DNA of 46,940 nucleotides from Bacteroidaceae bacterium (GTDB lineage: Bacteria; Bacteroidota; Bacteroidia; Bacteroidales; Bacteroidaceae): assembly GCA_011959205.1 (NCBI GenBank), contig BLLV01000085.1, positions 1-46,940 of the forward strand, in the 5' to 3' direction. The notes beneath the pieces were generated by a model, which saw only the letters and a program-made list of their open reading frames with translations, did no database searches and was not told where the DNA came from. The position numbers were made by a program, and so were the translations under genes. Position 1 is the first letter of the stretch, and every line of letters starts with the position of its first letter. Of this stretch, positions 7,236-16,404 are shown one piece after another.

Positions 7236-7592
7236 ATGCAGAAAATCAAATCAAAGTGTCAGCGTGCTATCTCACGCCTCGGCAACTCAGCCTTCGCCCG
7301 TAAGGGTATGCTTGCTATGGGCGCGGTGATGCTCACCGTGTCCGACATGATGGCCGCCAGCAAGGGTGCGGCAGGCTTCACCAAAGCCACACAGGAGGTA
7401 AGCTCCTACCAGACCCCTGTCTCCAATCTCATGAAGGCGATCGCCGCAGTGATTGTCCTCGTGGGTGCCTTCAACGTCTATTTCAAGATGCAGAACGGCG
7501 ACCAGGATGTCAAGAAGACCATCATGCTCACCATCGGCGGCTGTATCGCCTTCATCGCACTGAGCGAGGCTCTTCCGCTCTTCTTCAAGTAA
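7236..7592 (+). CDS. traE: TraE, DUF4134 pilin-like conjugation protein
   Basis: This 118-residue protein has a long N-terminal signal-like helix (KGMLAMGAVMLTVSDMMAAS) and two further hydrophobic helices (about residues 67-83 and 94-112). This is the pattern of DUF4134/TraE proteins, considered VirB2-like pilin or pore subunits of Bacteroidota type IV secretion. The KMQNGDQDVKKTIMLTIGGC segment is characteristic. It starts 31 bp after the 19-bp repeats and is followed at 22 bp by traF. Confidence 0.85.
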   Translation: MQKIKSKCQRAISRLGNSAFARKGMLAMGAVMLTVSDMMAASKGAAGFTKATQEVSSYQTPVSNLMKAIAAVIVLVGAFNVYFKMQNGDQDVKKTIMLTIGGCIAFIALSEALPLFFK

Positions 7593-7614
7593 GCAACCGC
7601 AGATCCATACAGTC

Positions 7615-7902
7615 ATGGCGATATACAACGACGGCTATCCGGTTTACAAAGGGTTACAGAAACCATTGGAGTTCATGGGAATACGCGGACGTTTCCTGAC
7701 ATTGGCGGCTGCCGCCATAGGAGTGTCCTTCGTGGGGTTCATAGTGTTCTCCATAGCATTGGGAAAGCTCGCGGGGTTTATCGCCATGCTTGTAATGGCC
7801 GCCGCAGGGCTGGTGACAATATATGTCAAGCAGCGCGGCGGACTGCACAACAAGCGGAAAGACCGTGGAATCTTTATCTATCACAATTTATTCAAGCACT
7901 GA
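7615..7902 (+). CDS. traF: TraF, DUF4133 (VirB3-like)
   Basis: This 95-residue protein has an N-terminal YPVYKGLQKPLEFMGIRGRF segment typical of DUF4133, two adjacent transmembrane helices (about residues 28-48 and 52-70), and a C-terminal GIFIYHNLFKH. By family knowledge it is a small inner-membrane partner of the VirB4 ATPase. Its stop is directly followed by the traG ATG with no gap, consistent with tight coupling. Confidence 0.85.
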   Translation: MAIYNDGYPVYKGLQKPLEFMGIRGRFLTLAAAAIGVSFVGFIVFSIALGKLAGFIAMLVMAAAGLVTIYVKQRGGLHNKRKDRGIFIYHNLFKH

Positions 7903-10737
7903 ATGGCAAAGGAAAACAAAAAAGTCTTCGACGGGATATACGCCCAGTTGGAGGAAACGGACGGTAATGTGGTGCTGTTCGACGCAAAGGGGGCCCCCTC
8001 TGTCATTTTTGAAATGACAAACCCTGTTCTCCGGCTGTGTACCGACTCGGAGCGGTACATGGTATTTCAGGACGTGCTGGCTAACATCGTCCAGACGCTC
8101 GGCGAGGGCTATGCCTTGCAGAAGCAGGACATATTCTGCCGCCAGCGTTACCACCGCGACGTGCCCGAAGACGCCGAGTTCCTGACCCGGAGTTATTTCA
8201 ATTACTTCGAGGGCCGTGAGTTCACTGAAATCACAACCTATCTGATAGTGACACAGGAGGCGCAGCGCGGACAGTTCGTGCAATACGACCCCAAGAAATG
8301 GCTCGACTTCCATTCAAAGGTCGCCAAAGTTGACGACATCCTTACCGAGAAAGGGATAAGCCACCGCAAGCTGACAAAGCCGGAGGTCAACGAGTACCTG
8401 CACCGCTTCATGGCGTTCCATTTCCAGCACGGCCCATTCTCCATGACAAATTTCAAGGCTTCCGACGAATACCTGCGGACAGGCAGCCGCATTATCCGCT
8501 CATATCCCCTTGTGGATATTGACGAAATAAATCTCCCCTCGGTAGTGAAGCCATATACCGAGATGAGTGTCAACGGTTATCCCGTGGCTACCGATGTGTT
8601 CTCATTTCTTGCCGAAGTGCCCCACGCCGACTGTGTGGTGTTCAATCAGGTGGTGCAGATACCGGGACAGCGGAAGCTGCTCAGAAAACTGCAAGGTAAG
8701 GCGAAACGTCACGGCTCCATGCCCGATCCGAGCAACAAGATAGCGAAAGCCGACATTGAGGAAGTTCTCAACATCCTCGCCGTTGACTCTTCCCTTCTTG
8801 TCAACACCAATTTCAACATCATCGTGAGCTGTCCTCCCGACAAGGTTACACCGGTCACATCGTTTCTTGAGACCAAACTCTACGAGTGCGGCATAATGCC
8901 GTCACGAACAGCCTACAACCAGCTGGAACTGTTCATCAACTCCTTTCCGGGCTGTGCCTACGGCTTCAATCCCGACTATGACCTGTTCCTCACACTGTCG
9001 GACTCGGCACTGTGCCTTTTCTTCAAGGAACACCTCAAAGGGTGCGAGGACACGCCTCTCACCACATTCTACACCGACCGTCAGGGACTCCCGGTGTGCA
9101 TAGACATAACCGGCAAGGAGGGCAAGGTGAAGATGACCGACAACGCCAACTTCTTCTGCATCGGGCCAAGCGGCAGCGGCAAATCCTTCCACATGAACAG
9201 TGTGGTAAGGCAGCTGTTGGAGCAGAACACCGATGTCGTGATGGTCGATACCGGCGACTCCTACGAGGGTATTTGCGGCTATTTCGGCGGCACATATATC
9301 TCATACTCAAAGGAGAAGCCTATCTCGATGAACCCGTTTAAGGTGACACGCGAGGAATATGAGCAGAACTTCGGGGAGAAGAAGAATTTTCTCAAATCGC
9401 TGATATTCCTGATTTTCAAAGGCAACGAGGCTCCTTCAAAAATTGAGGATATGCTTGTCAACCAGGCCATAGTGGAATATTACGAGGCATATTTCAATCC
9501 GTTCACCTCATTTTCCGACACGGAGCGCGAGGGCTTGCGCCAGAAATTGCTTGTGGCAGCCAAGATGGAGGACGACTACGAGAAGTTCGCCACCGATATG
9601 CGTGACATCGAGGAACAGATAAACGCCCCTGAACCGGAGACCAAGACAACCGTCCGCGCCCTCATACTCCCTTCGGAGGAACGGCGCAACAAGATTATCC
9701 GCCAGTGCCGGGCACTGAGGGCCATGATTGTTGACCGTGCCACTACCGAGGCGGAGAAAGAGAAAGCTGCCTCAAAGATTGAGGTATATAAGAAAGAGCT
9801 GCACGAGACCTCGATGCTGATGAAGATTGACAAGCAGATAGACCACATGGAGGAGCAGAAACGCCGCCTCAAAGTGCCGTCGCTCTCCTTCAACACCTAC
9901 TACGAGTTCGCCCTTGAACGGATACCGCAGATCACATCGCTGGAGAAGATACATTTCGACATACGAGACTTTGCCGCTATCCTCAAACAGTTCTACCGTG
10001 GTGGAGAGCTGGAGGTGACGCTCAACTCCGACCTTGACACCAATCTTTTCGACGAGCGGTTCATTGTCTTTGAGATTGACAAGATAAAGGATGACCCCGT
10101 GCTTTTCCCGATCATCGTGCTGATAATCATGGACGTGTTTCTTCAGAAAATGCGTATCAAGAAAGGACGCAAGGCCCTGATAATCGAGGAGGCATGGAAA
10201 GCGATAGCCTCGCCCACTATGGCGGAGTACATAAAGTTCCTGTATAAGACCGTCCGCAAGTTCCACGGCATAGCCGGTGTGGTGACACAGGAGCTTAACG
10301 ATGTGATCGACTCTCCCATCGTTAAGGAGGCGATAATCAACAACTCCGATGTGAAGATATTGCTCGACCAGTCGAAATTCAAGGACAGATACAGCGACAT
10401 AGCGGCCATACTCGGACTGACGCCTATTCAGAAGCAGCAGATATTCACAGTCAACGCCCTCAATAACAAGGAGGGACGCAACTACTTCAAAGAGGTGTGG
10501 ATATGCCGCGGCCAGAACTCCGATGTGTATGGCGTCGAGGAGCCGCCGGAATGTTACTGGGCCTACACCACCGAGCGGGCCGAGAAAGAGGCTCTGAAAA
10601 TATATCTCCGTCATTACGGCACCATGCAGGAGGCGATAACCAACATCGAGGCCGACCGCAAGAGAGCCGGAATATCCAATTATCTTGATTTTGCCCGTAA
10701 GGTCAACCAACAACAGAAAGTAATGTCGCTATGGTAA
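7903..10737 (+). CDS. traG: TraG, VirB4-like conjugation ATPase
   Basis: This 944-residue protein powers assembly of the transfer channel. Walker A is GPSGSGKS at residues 421-428, and a Walker B-like LIIEEAWK lies at about 759-766. The N-terminal 400 residues match the TraG/VirB4 N-terminal domain layout. Between about residues 560 and 665 there is a long charged, helical, coiled-coil-like stretch (PEPETKTTVR through DHMEEQKRRLK), which seems to make the protein longer than most family members that I recall at about 800-850. The gene follows traF with no gap, and its last codons precede the signal peptide of the next gene. Confidence 0.92.
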   Translation: MAKENKKVFDGIYAQLEETDGNVVLFDAKGAPSVIFEMTNPVLRLCTDSERYMVFQDVLANIVQTLGEGYALQKQDIFCRQRYHRDVPEDAEFLTRSYFNYFEGREFTEITTYLIVTQEAQRGQFVQYDPKKWLDFHSKVAKVDDILTEKGISHRKLTKPEVNEYLHRFMAFHFQHGPFSMTNFKASDEYLRTGSRIIRSYPLVDIDEINLPSVVKPYTEMSVNGYPVATDVFSFLAEVPHADCVVFNQVVQIPGQRKLLRKLQGKAKRHGSMPDPSNKIAKADIEEVLNILAVDSSLLVNTNFNIIVSCPPDKVTPVTSFLETKLYECGIMPSRTAYNQLELFINSFPGCAYGFNPDYDLFLTLSDSALCLFFKEHLKGCEDTPLTTFYTDRQGLPVCIDITGKEGKVKMTDNANFFCIGPSGSGKSFHMNSVVRQLLEQNTDVVMVDTGDSYEGICGYFGGTYISYSKEKPISMNPFKVTREEYEQNFGEKKNFLKSLIFLIFKGNEAPSKIEDMLVNQAIVEYYEAYFNPFTSFSDTEREGLRQKLLVAAKMEDDYEKFATDMRDIEEQINAPEPETKTTVRALILPSEERRNKIIRQCRALRAMIVDRATTEAEKEKAASKIEVYKKELHETSMLMKIDKQIDHMEEQKRRLKVPSLSFNTYYEFALERIPQITSLEKIHFDIRDFAAILKQFYRGGELEVTLNSDLDTNLFDERFIVFEIDKIKDDPVLFPIIVLIIMDVFLQKMRIKKGRKALIIEEAWKAIASPTMAEYIKFLYKTVRKFHGIAGVVTQELNDVIDSPIVKEAIINNSDVKILLDQSKFKDRYSDIAAILGLTPIQKQQIFTVNALNNKEGRNYFKEVWICRGQNSDVYGVEEPPECYWAYTTERAEKEALKIYLRHYGTMQEAITNIEADRKRAGISNYLDFARKVNQQQKVMSLW

Positions 10738-10763
10738 ATCCAAAACATAATTCACAATACGCC

Positions 10764-11489
10764 ATGCGTAATCTCATGCTGATTATATGCGTGACGTGCT
10801 TTTTCGGCACTGCCTCGGCTTGGAAAGTGGTGATCGACCCGTACTGCCTGAAAGCGGTGACAACCAATCTCGCATCGCAGAAAGCCATCGAGGATCAGCA
10901 CAACAGGAGACTCGACTCCATATCCGCAAAGCAGAACAAGCTGGAGCAATACACCGTGAGCATGGCTACCATCACCGAACTCTACAAGGTGACTATGGAG
11001 AATATCTCAGGCTTCGGCACCGAGAGCAAATATTATGTGGAGATAGGACTGTGCGCCTTCGACATAGTTAAGAGCGTGCCGGAACTGGTAAAGACCGTAA
11101 GCAAGGCCAAGTTCACCAACAAGGCTCTCTGCCTTAACGAACTCGGCAACCTCACGGCCCAGACACAGCAGCTTGTGGCCGACTTCATCAATATAGTCAA
11201 CAACGGCAAGGTTCAGAATCCCCTCAAAGGCCAGGCCACCGCCGCAACCAAGAGCGACGGATACAATCTCCTTGACCGTTACGACCGACTGACGGTAGCC
11301 AACAGGATATACACCGACCTTCTTGAAATCCGCTACAAGGTTCAGGCTATGATGGCTATGGCTCAGTACGCCACAAAAGATGACCTGTTTTTCGCCATAG
11401 ACCCGGAGGGCTGGGCCAACATGAAAGTCATGCAGAATCAGGTCGGTATGCTGATACTCAACTGGAACGGACTGCGGATTATAAAATGA
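10764..11489 (+). CDS. periplasmic conjugation protein, TraI/VirB5-like
   Basis: I use ATG 10764 rather than 10731: from there the protein starts with a clear signal peptide (MRNLMLIICVTCFFGTASA), and the preceding AT-rich stretch looks like untranslated leader. The mature part is helical, with a coiled segment around QHNRRLDSISAKQNKLEQ and a conserved end (DDLFFAIDPEGWANM, NWNGL). The protein at 33666 ends in a matching block (NDLWFSLDPDGWASV, EWNTI), so the two are paralogues. By position after the VirB4 ATPase it resembles TraI, a VirB5-like pilus-tip or periplasmic component. Confidence 0.7.
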   Translation: MRNLMLIICVTCFFGTASAWKVVIDPYCLKAVTTNLASQKAIEDQHNRRLDSISAKQNKLEQYTVSMATITELYKVTMENISGFGTESKYYVEIGLCAFDIVKSVPELVKTVSKAKFTNKALCLNELGNLTAQTQQLVADFINIVNNGKVQNPLKGQATAATKSDGYNLLDRYDRLTVANRIYTDLLEIRYKVQAMMAMAQYATKDDLFFAIDPEGWANMKVMQNQVGMLILNWNGLRIIK

Positions 11490-11499
11490 CGGAGCCATT

Positions 11500-12174
11500 A
11501 TGATACGCAAACTTACAACTCTCGTTCTTGTGGCTCTGCTTCTTTCCTTCAAGTCATTCGCCTTCGACTTCCCGAAAGACCTGCCGACATTCGAGGCACT
11601 TATGGCTCTGCACAAGGCTGTCAAGAAAGATGAAGACCAGGCGTTGGCACGCATAGCCACGAGCTTCGGGGAGCAATCGCTTGTCACCAAAGGGGCGGAG
11701 AAGTTCAATGATGTACGCTCGACGCTCGACACCAAACTCAACAACACATACTCATACGTGATACTCGCCGCTGCCATATCCTCGACCGCCAGCTCACTCT
11801 ATCTGCTGACAAAGGAGTACAAGGACTTTACGGTAAACACCTACAAGTATGTGACCATGAAGCCTTTTGTCGCGTGGTACTATGCCGACGCCAACCTTGC
11901 CATAGCACGCGAGATAAAGCACGCCCAGAAACTCTACGCTACCGTGGCCGCCTCCGGCATAAACCTCATGAAAGCCTCGATGGACGAGAAGATGAACCTT
12001 GTCATGTCGTTGAAGGACACCATAGAGAACGCCCGGCGGATTATCGACAACGCCAACCTGTGGTGCTACCTCATGACAAACTGCGGCTGGAAGCCTGACT
12101 ACATCTGGGAGATACTCACCTCCGATGTCAAGGACGAGATTGTGGGAGCGGTAATCAACAAGTGGAACCAATAA
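11500..12174 (+). CDS. exported conjugation protein of unknown function
   Basis: This 224-residue protein has an N-terminal signal peptide (MIRKLTTLVLVALLLSFKSFAF) and a mostly helical mature region with one hydrophobic stretch (about residues 85-105: TYSYVILAAAISSTASSLYLL) that may span or touch the membrane. I do not recognise a named family. It sits between the TraI-like and DUF5045-like genes at 10-13-bp spacing, so it is surely co-transcribed with the mating-pore genes. Confidence 0.65.
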   Translation: MIRKLTTLVLVALLLSFKSFAFDFPKDLPTFEALMALHKAVKKDEDQALARIATSFGEQSLVTKGAEKFNDVRSTLDTKLNNTYSYVILAAAISSTASSLYLLTKEYKDFTVNTYKYVTMKPFVAWYYADANLAIAREIKHAQKLYATVAASGINLMKASMDEKMNLVMSLKDTIENARRIIDNANLWCYLMTNCGWKPDYIWEILTSDVKDEIVGAVINKWNQ

Positions 12175-12187
12175 ACATATACCGATC

Positions 12188-12877
12188 ATGAAATTCAGAA
12201 CAATCACCGCATTATCGCTCGCCCTGCTCATCGCGGCACTCCCGGCGGCGGTATCGGCCAAGACGCCCAAAATCCATGACGACCAGAAGGAGAAGCAATG
12301 GCAGTCGATGGAGAACGGGCCGTGGGGCTTCGCTCCCGACTGGTACTATTATTTCCTGCACAAGAATTATTCCGGCGCGGAAATGTACTGGAAGTGGGCC
12401 GGCTTCAAATCCGGCTACCGCGTCCGCTTCAAGGAGGAGAAATCAAATGTAAAACGCATCATGCCCGTGCGTGTCACGGCGGAAGAGACCCAGCGGCAGA
12501 AACTCTCTAAAGTTGAGAAAGAGCGTGCATACGTCGAATCTCTCTACAAGGAGGAACTGGCACGCGAGGCTGACCGGGCTGTCGATGTCACCTATTCGAT
12601 CTACAAGGACGAGTTCAGCCGTATGCAGGACTGTATCGCCGACGGGCTTCTCTACTGCCTTAACAAGAGCAAGGGAAAGATGAAGTATCAGGTTGACGAG
12701 CTGTCGCGGCAGAACGAGATCATCTGCGCCAATATCGCCTATATCCATAAACAGGGTGTCGGCTACGGGCTGGAGAATGCAAAGCGTCAGCAGGCATACG
12801 AGGAGGCAAAGTCCGAGATGGGAAAACTGGTGTCGCGCACCGCCCGCCTCGCGGCAGTGGCAGCCACCCACTACTAA
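12188..12877 (+). CDS. exported conjugation protein, DUF5045-like
   Basis: This 229-residue protein begins with a signal peptide ending near VSA-KTPKIHDD. A Trp/Tyr-rich block follows (about residues 42-72: WGFAPDWYYYFLHKNYSG), then a long charged helical region with several Cys residues. The block resembles the family I recall as DUF5045, found in Bacteroidales transfer operons. Molecular role is unknown; export and position suggest a periplasmic or outer-membrane part of the channel. A 26-bp gap precedes traJ. Confidence 0.65.
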   Translation: MKFRTITALSLALLIAALPAAVSAKTPKIHDDQKEKQWQSMENGPWGFAPDWYYYFLHKNYSGAEMYWKWAGFKSGYRVRFKEEKSNVKRIMPVRVTAEETQRQKLSKVEKERAYVESLYKEELAREADRAVDVTYSIYKDEFSRMQDCIADGLLYCLNKSKGKMKYQVDELSRQNEIICANIAYIHKQGVGYGLENAKRQQAYEEAKSEMGKLVSRTARLAAVAATHY

Positions 12878-12903
12878 CATTAACCTGACTAATTGAAAAC
12901 TAT

Positions 12904-14049
12904 ATGACTTTATTATCAATACTCTGCACAATGGGGCTTCCGGCTATCGACCAGAGCCTCGACAAGCTGCTTGTGGCGATGGAGGCGTTTCCGAATGTGG
13001 CGATTTTAGGCGATACAATCAGCTTCGCCCGTATGCTCGGACTGTTGCTCGCCCTGTGCGTAGGCTCATACGAGTGCTGGATGATGATGCTCGGACGGCG
13101 AGGCATGGACGTGATGAAGCTGCTCCGCATCATAGGCATATCAATGTGCATATCATCTTCATCATGGATATGCTCGGCTCTCCAGATGCCAGGCAAGTCT
13201 TTGGAAGCCACCACTAAGTCAATGGCTATGGCGAAGAACAAGGAGGTCGCGGCACTGGAGCTGAAAGTGGCCCAGAAGCAAGGCGAGTACCTTGAACGCC
13301 TCCGTGCAGTGCAGGATTCAATATCCACTGCAAAACAGGTGGCGTCCATAGGCGAGGACGCGAACTGGTGGGACAAACTCGTGTATAACGTGGAAAACCT
13401 CGGCGAGACCATCAACAACTACGCCCAGCGTGCGGCGGTGGCCGCTGAGACAAAGGTAAGCGAATGGATAAACGACGTGATACGCTTTGTCGGGGAGCTG
13501 ATTTTCCAGATGTCCTACTACGGCATACTTGTGGCGCAGAGGATATTCATAGCGATAATGATTGTGTTCTGCCCCATAATGTTCGCCCTGTCACTCGCTC
13601 CGCCGTGGAACTCGGCATGGAGCCAATGGATGTCAAAATTCCTCTCCCTCACGTTATGGGGCTTCGTGACCTATATGTGCCTGTACTATATAGACTTCAT
13701 ACTGATGTATAATCTTCAGGAGGATCTGGTGGCCTACAACCACCTGTTGCACGGTGCTGTCAACTCATGGGAGCAGATAGGCGCGCTCGGTTTGCAGGGC
13801 ATAGGCTCCAACTGCATGTACGCTATGGGTATGCTTGTCGGGGCCTATATCATACGCTTCGTTCCCGAAGTCGCCTCATGGCTTATACCCGGCGGTGTCA
13901 GCAGCGGTGCCGCCTCTCCCTCAGGCAGTGTCGCTATGGGCGCGGCGATGATGGGCGGCTCGGCGGCTCTCAAAGCCACCAACGTGACCCGGAACGTGGC
14001 CGGTTCAATCGGCGCACAGGCAGGAAGAAATCTGAAACACACCCCTTAA
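12904..14049 (+). CDS. traJ: TraJ, VirB6-like polytopic membrane protein
   Basis: This 381-residue protein carries several transmembrane segments: about 40-58, 79-97, a central cluster from about 196 to 260, and further helices near 300-330. A long charged helical loop (about 105-190) separates them. The C-terminus is Gly/Ser/Ala-rich. This layout and the position before TraK match TraJ, thought to be the VirB6-like inner-membrane pore. The segment IFIAIMIVFCPIMFALSLAP followed by a Trp-rich patch is typical. Confidence 0.85.
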   Translation: MTLLSILCTMGLPAIDQSLDKLLVAMEAFPNVAILGDTISFARMLGLLLALCVGSYECWMMMLGRRGMDVMKLLRIIGISMCISSSSWICSALQMPGKSLEATTKSMAMAKNKEVAALELKVAQKQGEYLERLRAVQDSISTAKQVASIGEDANWWDKLVYNVENLGETINNYAQRAAVAAETKVSEWINDVIRFVGELIFQMSYYGILVAQRIFIAIMIVFCPIMFALSLAPPWNSAWSQWMSKFLSLTLWGFVTYMCLYYIDFILMYNLQEDLVAYNHLLHGAVNSWEQIGALGLQGIGSNCMYAMGMLVGAYIIRFVPEVASWLIPGGVSSGAASPSGSVAMGAAMMGGSAALKATNVTRNVAGSIGAQAGRNLKHTP

Positions 14050-14068
14050 TCCGACTAACAAGATTATC

Positions 14069-14665
14069 ATGCTGATAAAATCCCTTGAACAGAAAACACG
14101 GCTCGCAATGATGACGGTAATGGCAACCATAATAGGTTGCGCCGCCATCTGCGGGTTCACCGTGTGGCGTTGCGTGTCGCTCGTGACCGAGGAGCGCAAG
14201 CAGATATATATTCTTGACGGCGACATACCGTTCCTTGCCGAGCGTGCCGGACTTGAAGCCAATTTCATCATGGAGGCGAAAGCGCATATCCAGCTCTTCC
14301 ACCAGTATTTTTTCAATCTCCCTCCCGACAACGACTATATCAAGTGGACTGTCGGCAAGGCCATGTATATGGCTGACGGCACCGCCCTGAAGCAGAAGCA
14401 GGCCCTTGACGAGAACGGCTTTTACTCCGACATCATATCATCTTCGGCTGTCTGCACCATAATCTGCGACTCTATCCAGTTCGACGAGCATACACGCAAG
14501 TTCAGCTACTACGGGACGCAGATTATCAAGAGGCGCACGCGCGACCTCAAACGCACCATGCTCACCACCGGCTATGTGGAGAATGTGCCACGTACCCAGA
14601 ACAATCCCCACGGACTGATGATAACCAACTGGCGTACTCTTGAAAACAAAGACCTTGACTATTGA
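14069..14665 (+). CDS. traK: TraK, VirB8-like inner-membrane protein
   Basis: This 198-residue protein has a short cytoplasmic N-terminus starting MLIKSLEQKTRLA, one transmembrane helix (about residues 14-36) and a periplasmic domain with the conserved LFHQYFFNLPPDNDYIKW block. This is characteristic of Bacteroidota TraK, a VirB8-like scaffold. The C-terminal TRTQNNPHGL-type segment (here PRTQNNPHGLMITNW) is also conserved. It is 19 bp after traJ. Confidence 0.9.
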   Translation: MLIKSLEQKTRLAMMTVMATIIGCAAICGFTVWRCVSLVTEERKQIYILDGDIPFLAERAGLEANFIMEAKAHIQLFHQYFFNLPPDNDYIKWTVGKAMYMADGTALKQKQALDENGFYSDIISSSAVCTIICDSIQFDEHTRKFSYYGTQIIKRRTRDLKRTMLTTGYVENVPRTQNNPHGLMITNWRTLENKDLDY

Positions 14666-14699
14666 TATAATGCTCAATTCTTAATGCACAATGCACAAT

Positions 14700-15197
14700 A
14701 TGAAATCAATACGTAAGACTTTCAGCGACAACCGAAGGAAAGCACATGGCGCAATACGCTCATGGCTCCGGCCTAAGATGGGAGCCATAGGCACACGCTA
14801 CCGTCTGGCCGCCCGGATAAGGAAAGCCAATTCATGGGCTACGCGACACCCTCGCCGGACTTTCGGCTATGTCGTCGGCTCCCTGCTGATGATACTCTTG
14901 TGCGACATCATAGTGACCGGGGCACGGATGGAATCTCAGGAGCCGGAACTGCAATCCATCGCCAAAGTCGAGCCTATCTTCAGCGGCTTCCGCACCATTC
15001 AGGCCAACAAGGAGGCGCAACGCCGACGGCTCATGGAGATAACCGGCGACGGTCAGGCGGTCAAGCATGAACTTGACTCCCTTATCGCCATTCCACACAA
15101 GAGCCATGACGACTCAATAGGCATAATACGCCGGTACAGGCAGCTCGAACAGATTGTTAAATCCCTCAAACATAACGACAACAATGAAAAGAATTAA
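14700..15197 (+). CDS. TraL-like small membrane protein
   Basis: I prefer ATG 14700 (MKSIRKTFSDNRRK) over the ATG three codons earlier, because the stretch before it (repeats of ATGCACAAT) looks like leader sequence. The protein is about 165 residues: a very basic cytoplasmic N-terminus, one transmembrane helix at about 57-76, then a charged periplasmic tail. Its place between traK and traM matches TraL of CTnDOT-type elements. It overlaps the start of traM by 14 bases. Confidence 0.65.
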   Translation: MKSIRKTFSDNRRKAHGAIRSWLRPKMGAIGTRYRLAARIRKANSWATRHPRRTFGYVVGSLLMILLCDIIVTGARMESQEPELQSIAKVEPIFSGFRTIQANKEAQRRRLMEITGDGQAVKHELDSLIAIPHKSHDDSIGIIRRYRQLEQIVKSLKHNDNNEKN

Positions 15198-16383
15198 TTT
15201 CAGACAACCGAAGTATATCTTCCCTGCGGTGATTTTCGTGCCGCTGTGTGCGCTGATATATTTCGCTATGGAGACTTTCGGCGGCGGTGGCGATGACCCT
15301 CAGGCCGTAGCGACAGACCGTATCAACTCCACTCTGCCGGAGGCCAACGCCGAGGCTCCCGGTGACAAGATGTTCGAGATGTCACGCCGCTTCGGTGACG
15401 AGGACGCCTTTACCGCCGTGGGCGCGCTCGGCGAGGAACAGGAGGAACGCGAGGCTCTTGAACACGGCTACACCGAGGACGAGCTGAACCGTCTCGACGC
15501 GGCCGAGGCCGAACGTATCCGTCAGCAGCAGGAGCTGGAGGAACTGGAGCGTTCCCTTGCTGAATCGCGCCGGCATATCAACTCATACGCCTACGGCGAC
15601 GGCTATAATCCTGCCGACCATGAACCTGCCGTTGACCCCCGGAGCGAATATGTACGCGACCTTGAGGCGATACAGCAGCGCAGCTACGAGCGTCAGAAAG
15701 CTATCGAGGCCGGACTTGGCATAGGACAGTCCGACCCGGAGGAAGCCATGCGCCAGCACCGGGCCGACTCCATGGCAAGGGCGCGGGAGATAGAGCGTGA
15801 GAAGAACCGCCCATTGCTTGTACTCAAATCACGGGAGACAAATGCCGACAAGTTCAATACCGTGGGTAGTTCGGCCGATAATGTCGATGCTCCGCTTATC
15901 CGTGCCATGATCGACAAGACAACAAAGGCGCACGAGGGCACGAGGCTACGCTTCAAGTTGCTCGACGATGTAACAATACATGATGTGAGGCTTGCCAAAG
16001 GCACATATCTGTACGGCACTGTCACCGGCTTCGGCCAACAGCGTGTCCGCGCTGCCATCACTTCAATTCTTGTAGGCGGAAAGTTCCTGAAAGTGAATCT
16101 TTCGGTGTTCGACAACGACGGCATGGAGGGCTTCTATGTCCCGGAGTCAGCTTTCCGCGATTTTATGAAAGAGGCGGGTGCCAGCACAGTGCAGCAGAAT
16201 ATCAGTTTTGAGTCCGAGAGCGGCTACGGCTCCGGAATCTCCGGCGAGGCCATCGCTTTGCAGGCTCTCCAGAATATGTATAACTCGGCGACTTCCGCTG
16301 TGTCGGCCAATATCCGCAAGAACAAGGCGAAAATCAAATACAACACCATCGTTTACCTTATCAATTCAGACGAAGCATATTAA
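15184..16383 (+). CDS. traM: TraM, VirB10-like channel protein
   Basis: Start ATG 15184 gives 399 residues; an earlier ATG at 15154 would overlap traL by 44 bases. A cytoplasmic basic N-terminus is followed by a transmembrane helix (about residues 11-28) and a long acidic, Glu/Arg-rich, coiled linker (about 35-215). The C-terminal domain (about 225-399) has the KGTYLYGTVTGFGQQRVRA block typical of conjugative transposon TraM. By family knowledge it spans the periplasm like VirB10 and links inner and outer membrane complexes with TraN. Confidence 0.9.
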   Translation: MKRINFRQPKYIFPAVIFVPLCALIYFAMETFGGGGDDPQAVATDRINSTLPEANAEAPGDKMFEMSRRFGDEDAFTAVGALGEEQEEREALEHGYTEDELNRLDAAEAERIRQQQELEELERSLAESRRHINSYAYGDGYNPADHEPAVDPRSEYVRDLEAIQQRSYERQKAIEAGLGIGQSDPEEAMRQHRADSMARAREIEREKNRPLLVLKSRETNADKFNTVGSSADNVDAPLIRAMIDKTTKAHEGTRLRFKLLDDVTIHDVRLAKGTYLYGTVTGFGQQRVRAAITSILVGGKFLKVNLSVFDNDGMEGFYVPESAFRDFMKEAGASTVQQNISFESESGYGSGISGEAIALQALQNMYNSATSAVSANIRKNKAKIKYNTIVYLINSDEAY

Positions 16384-16404
16384 CCGGTAATCAACCAACC
16401 CATT

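Noticed and set aside
9772-10713. A 313-codon minus-strand frame inside traG and similar long frames opposite the coupling-protein gene (18884-20077).
   Set aside because: They are antisense shadows of strongly supported ATPase genes caused by codon usage and carry no recognisable motifs.
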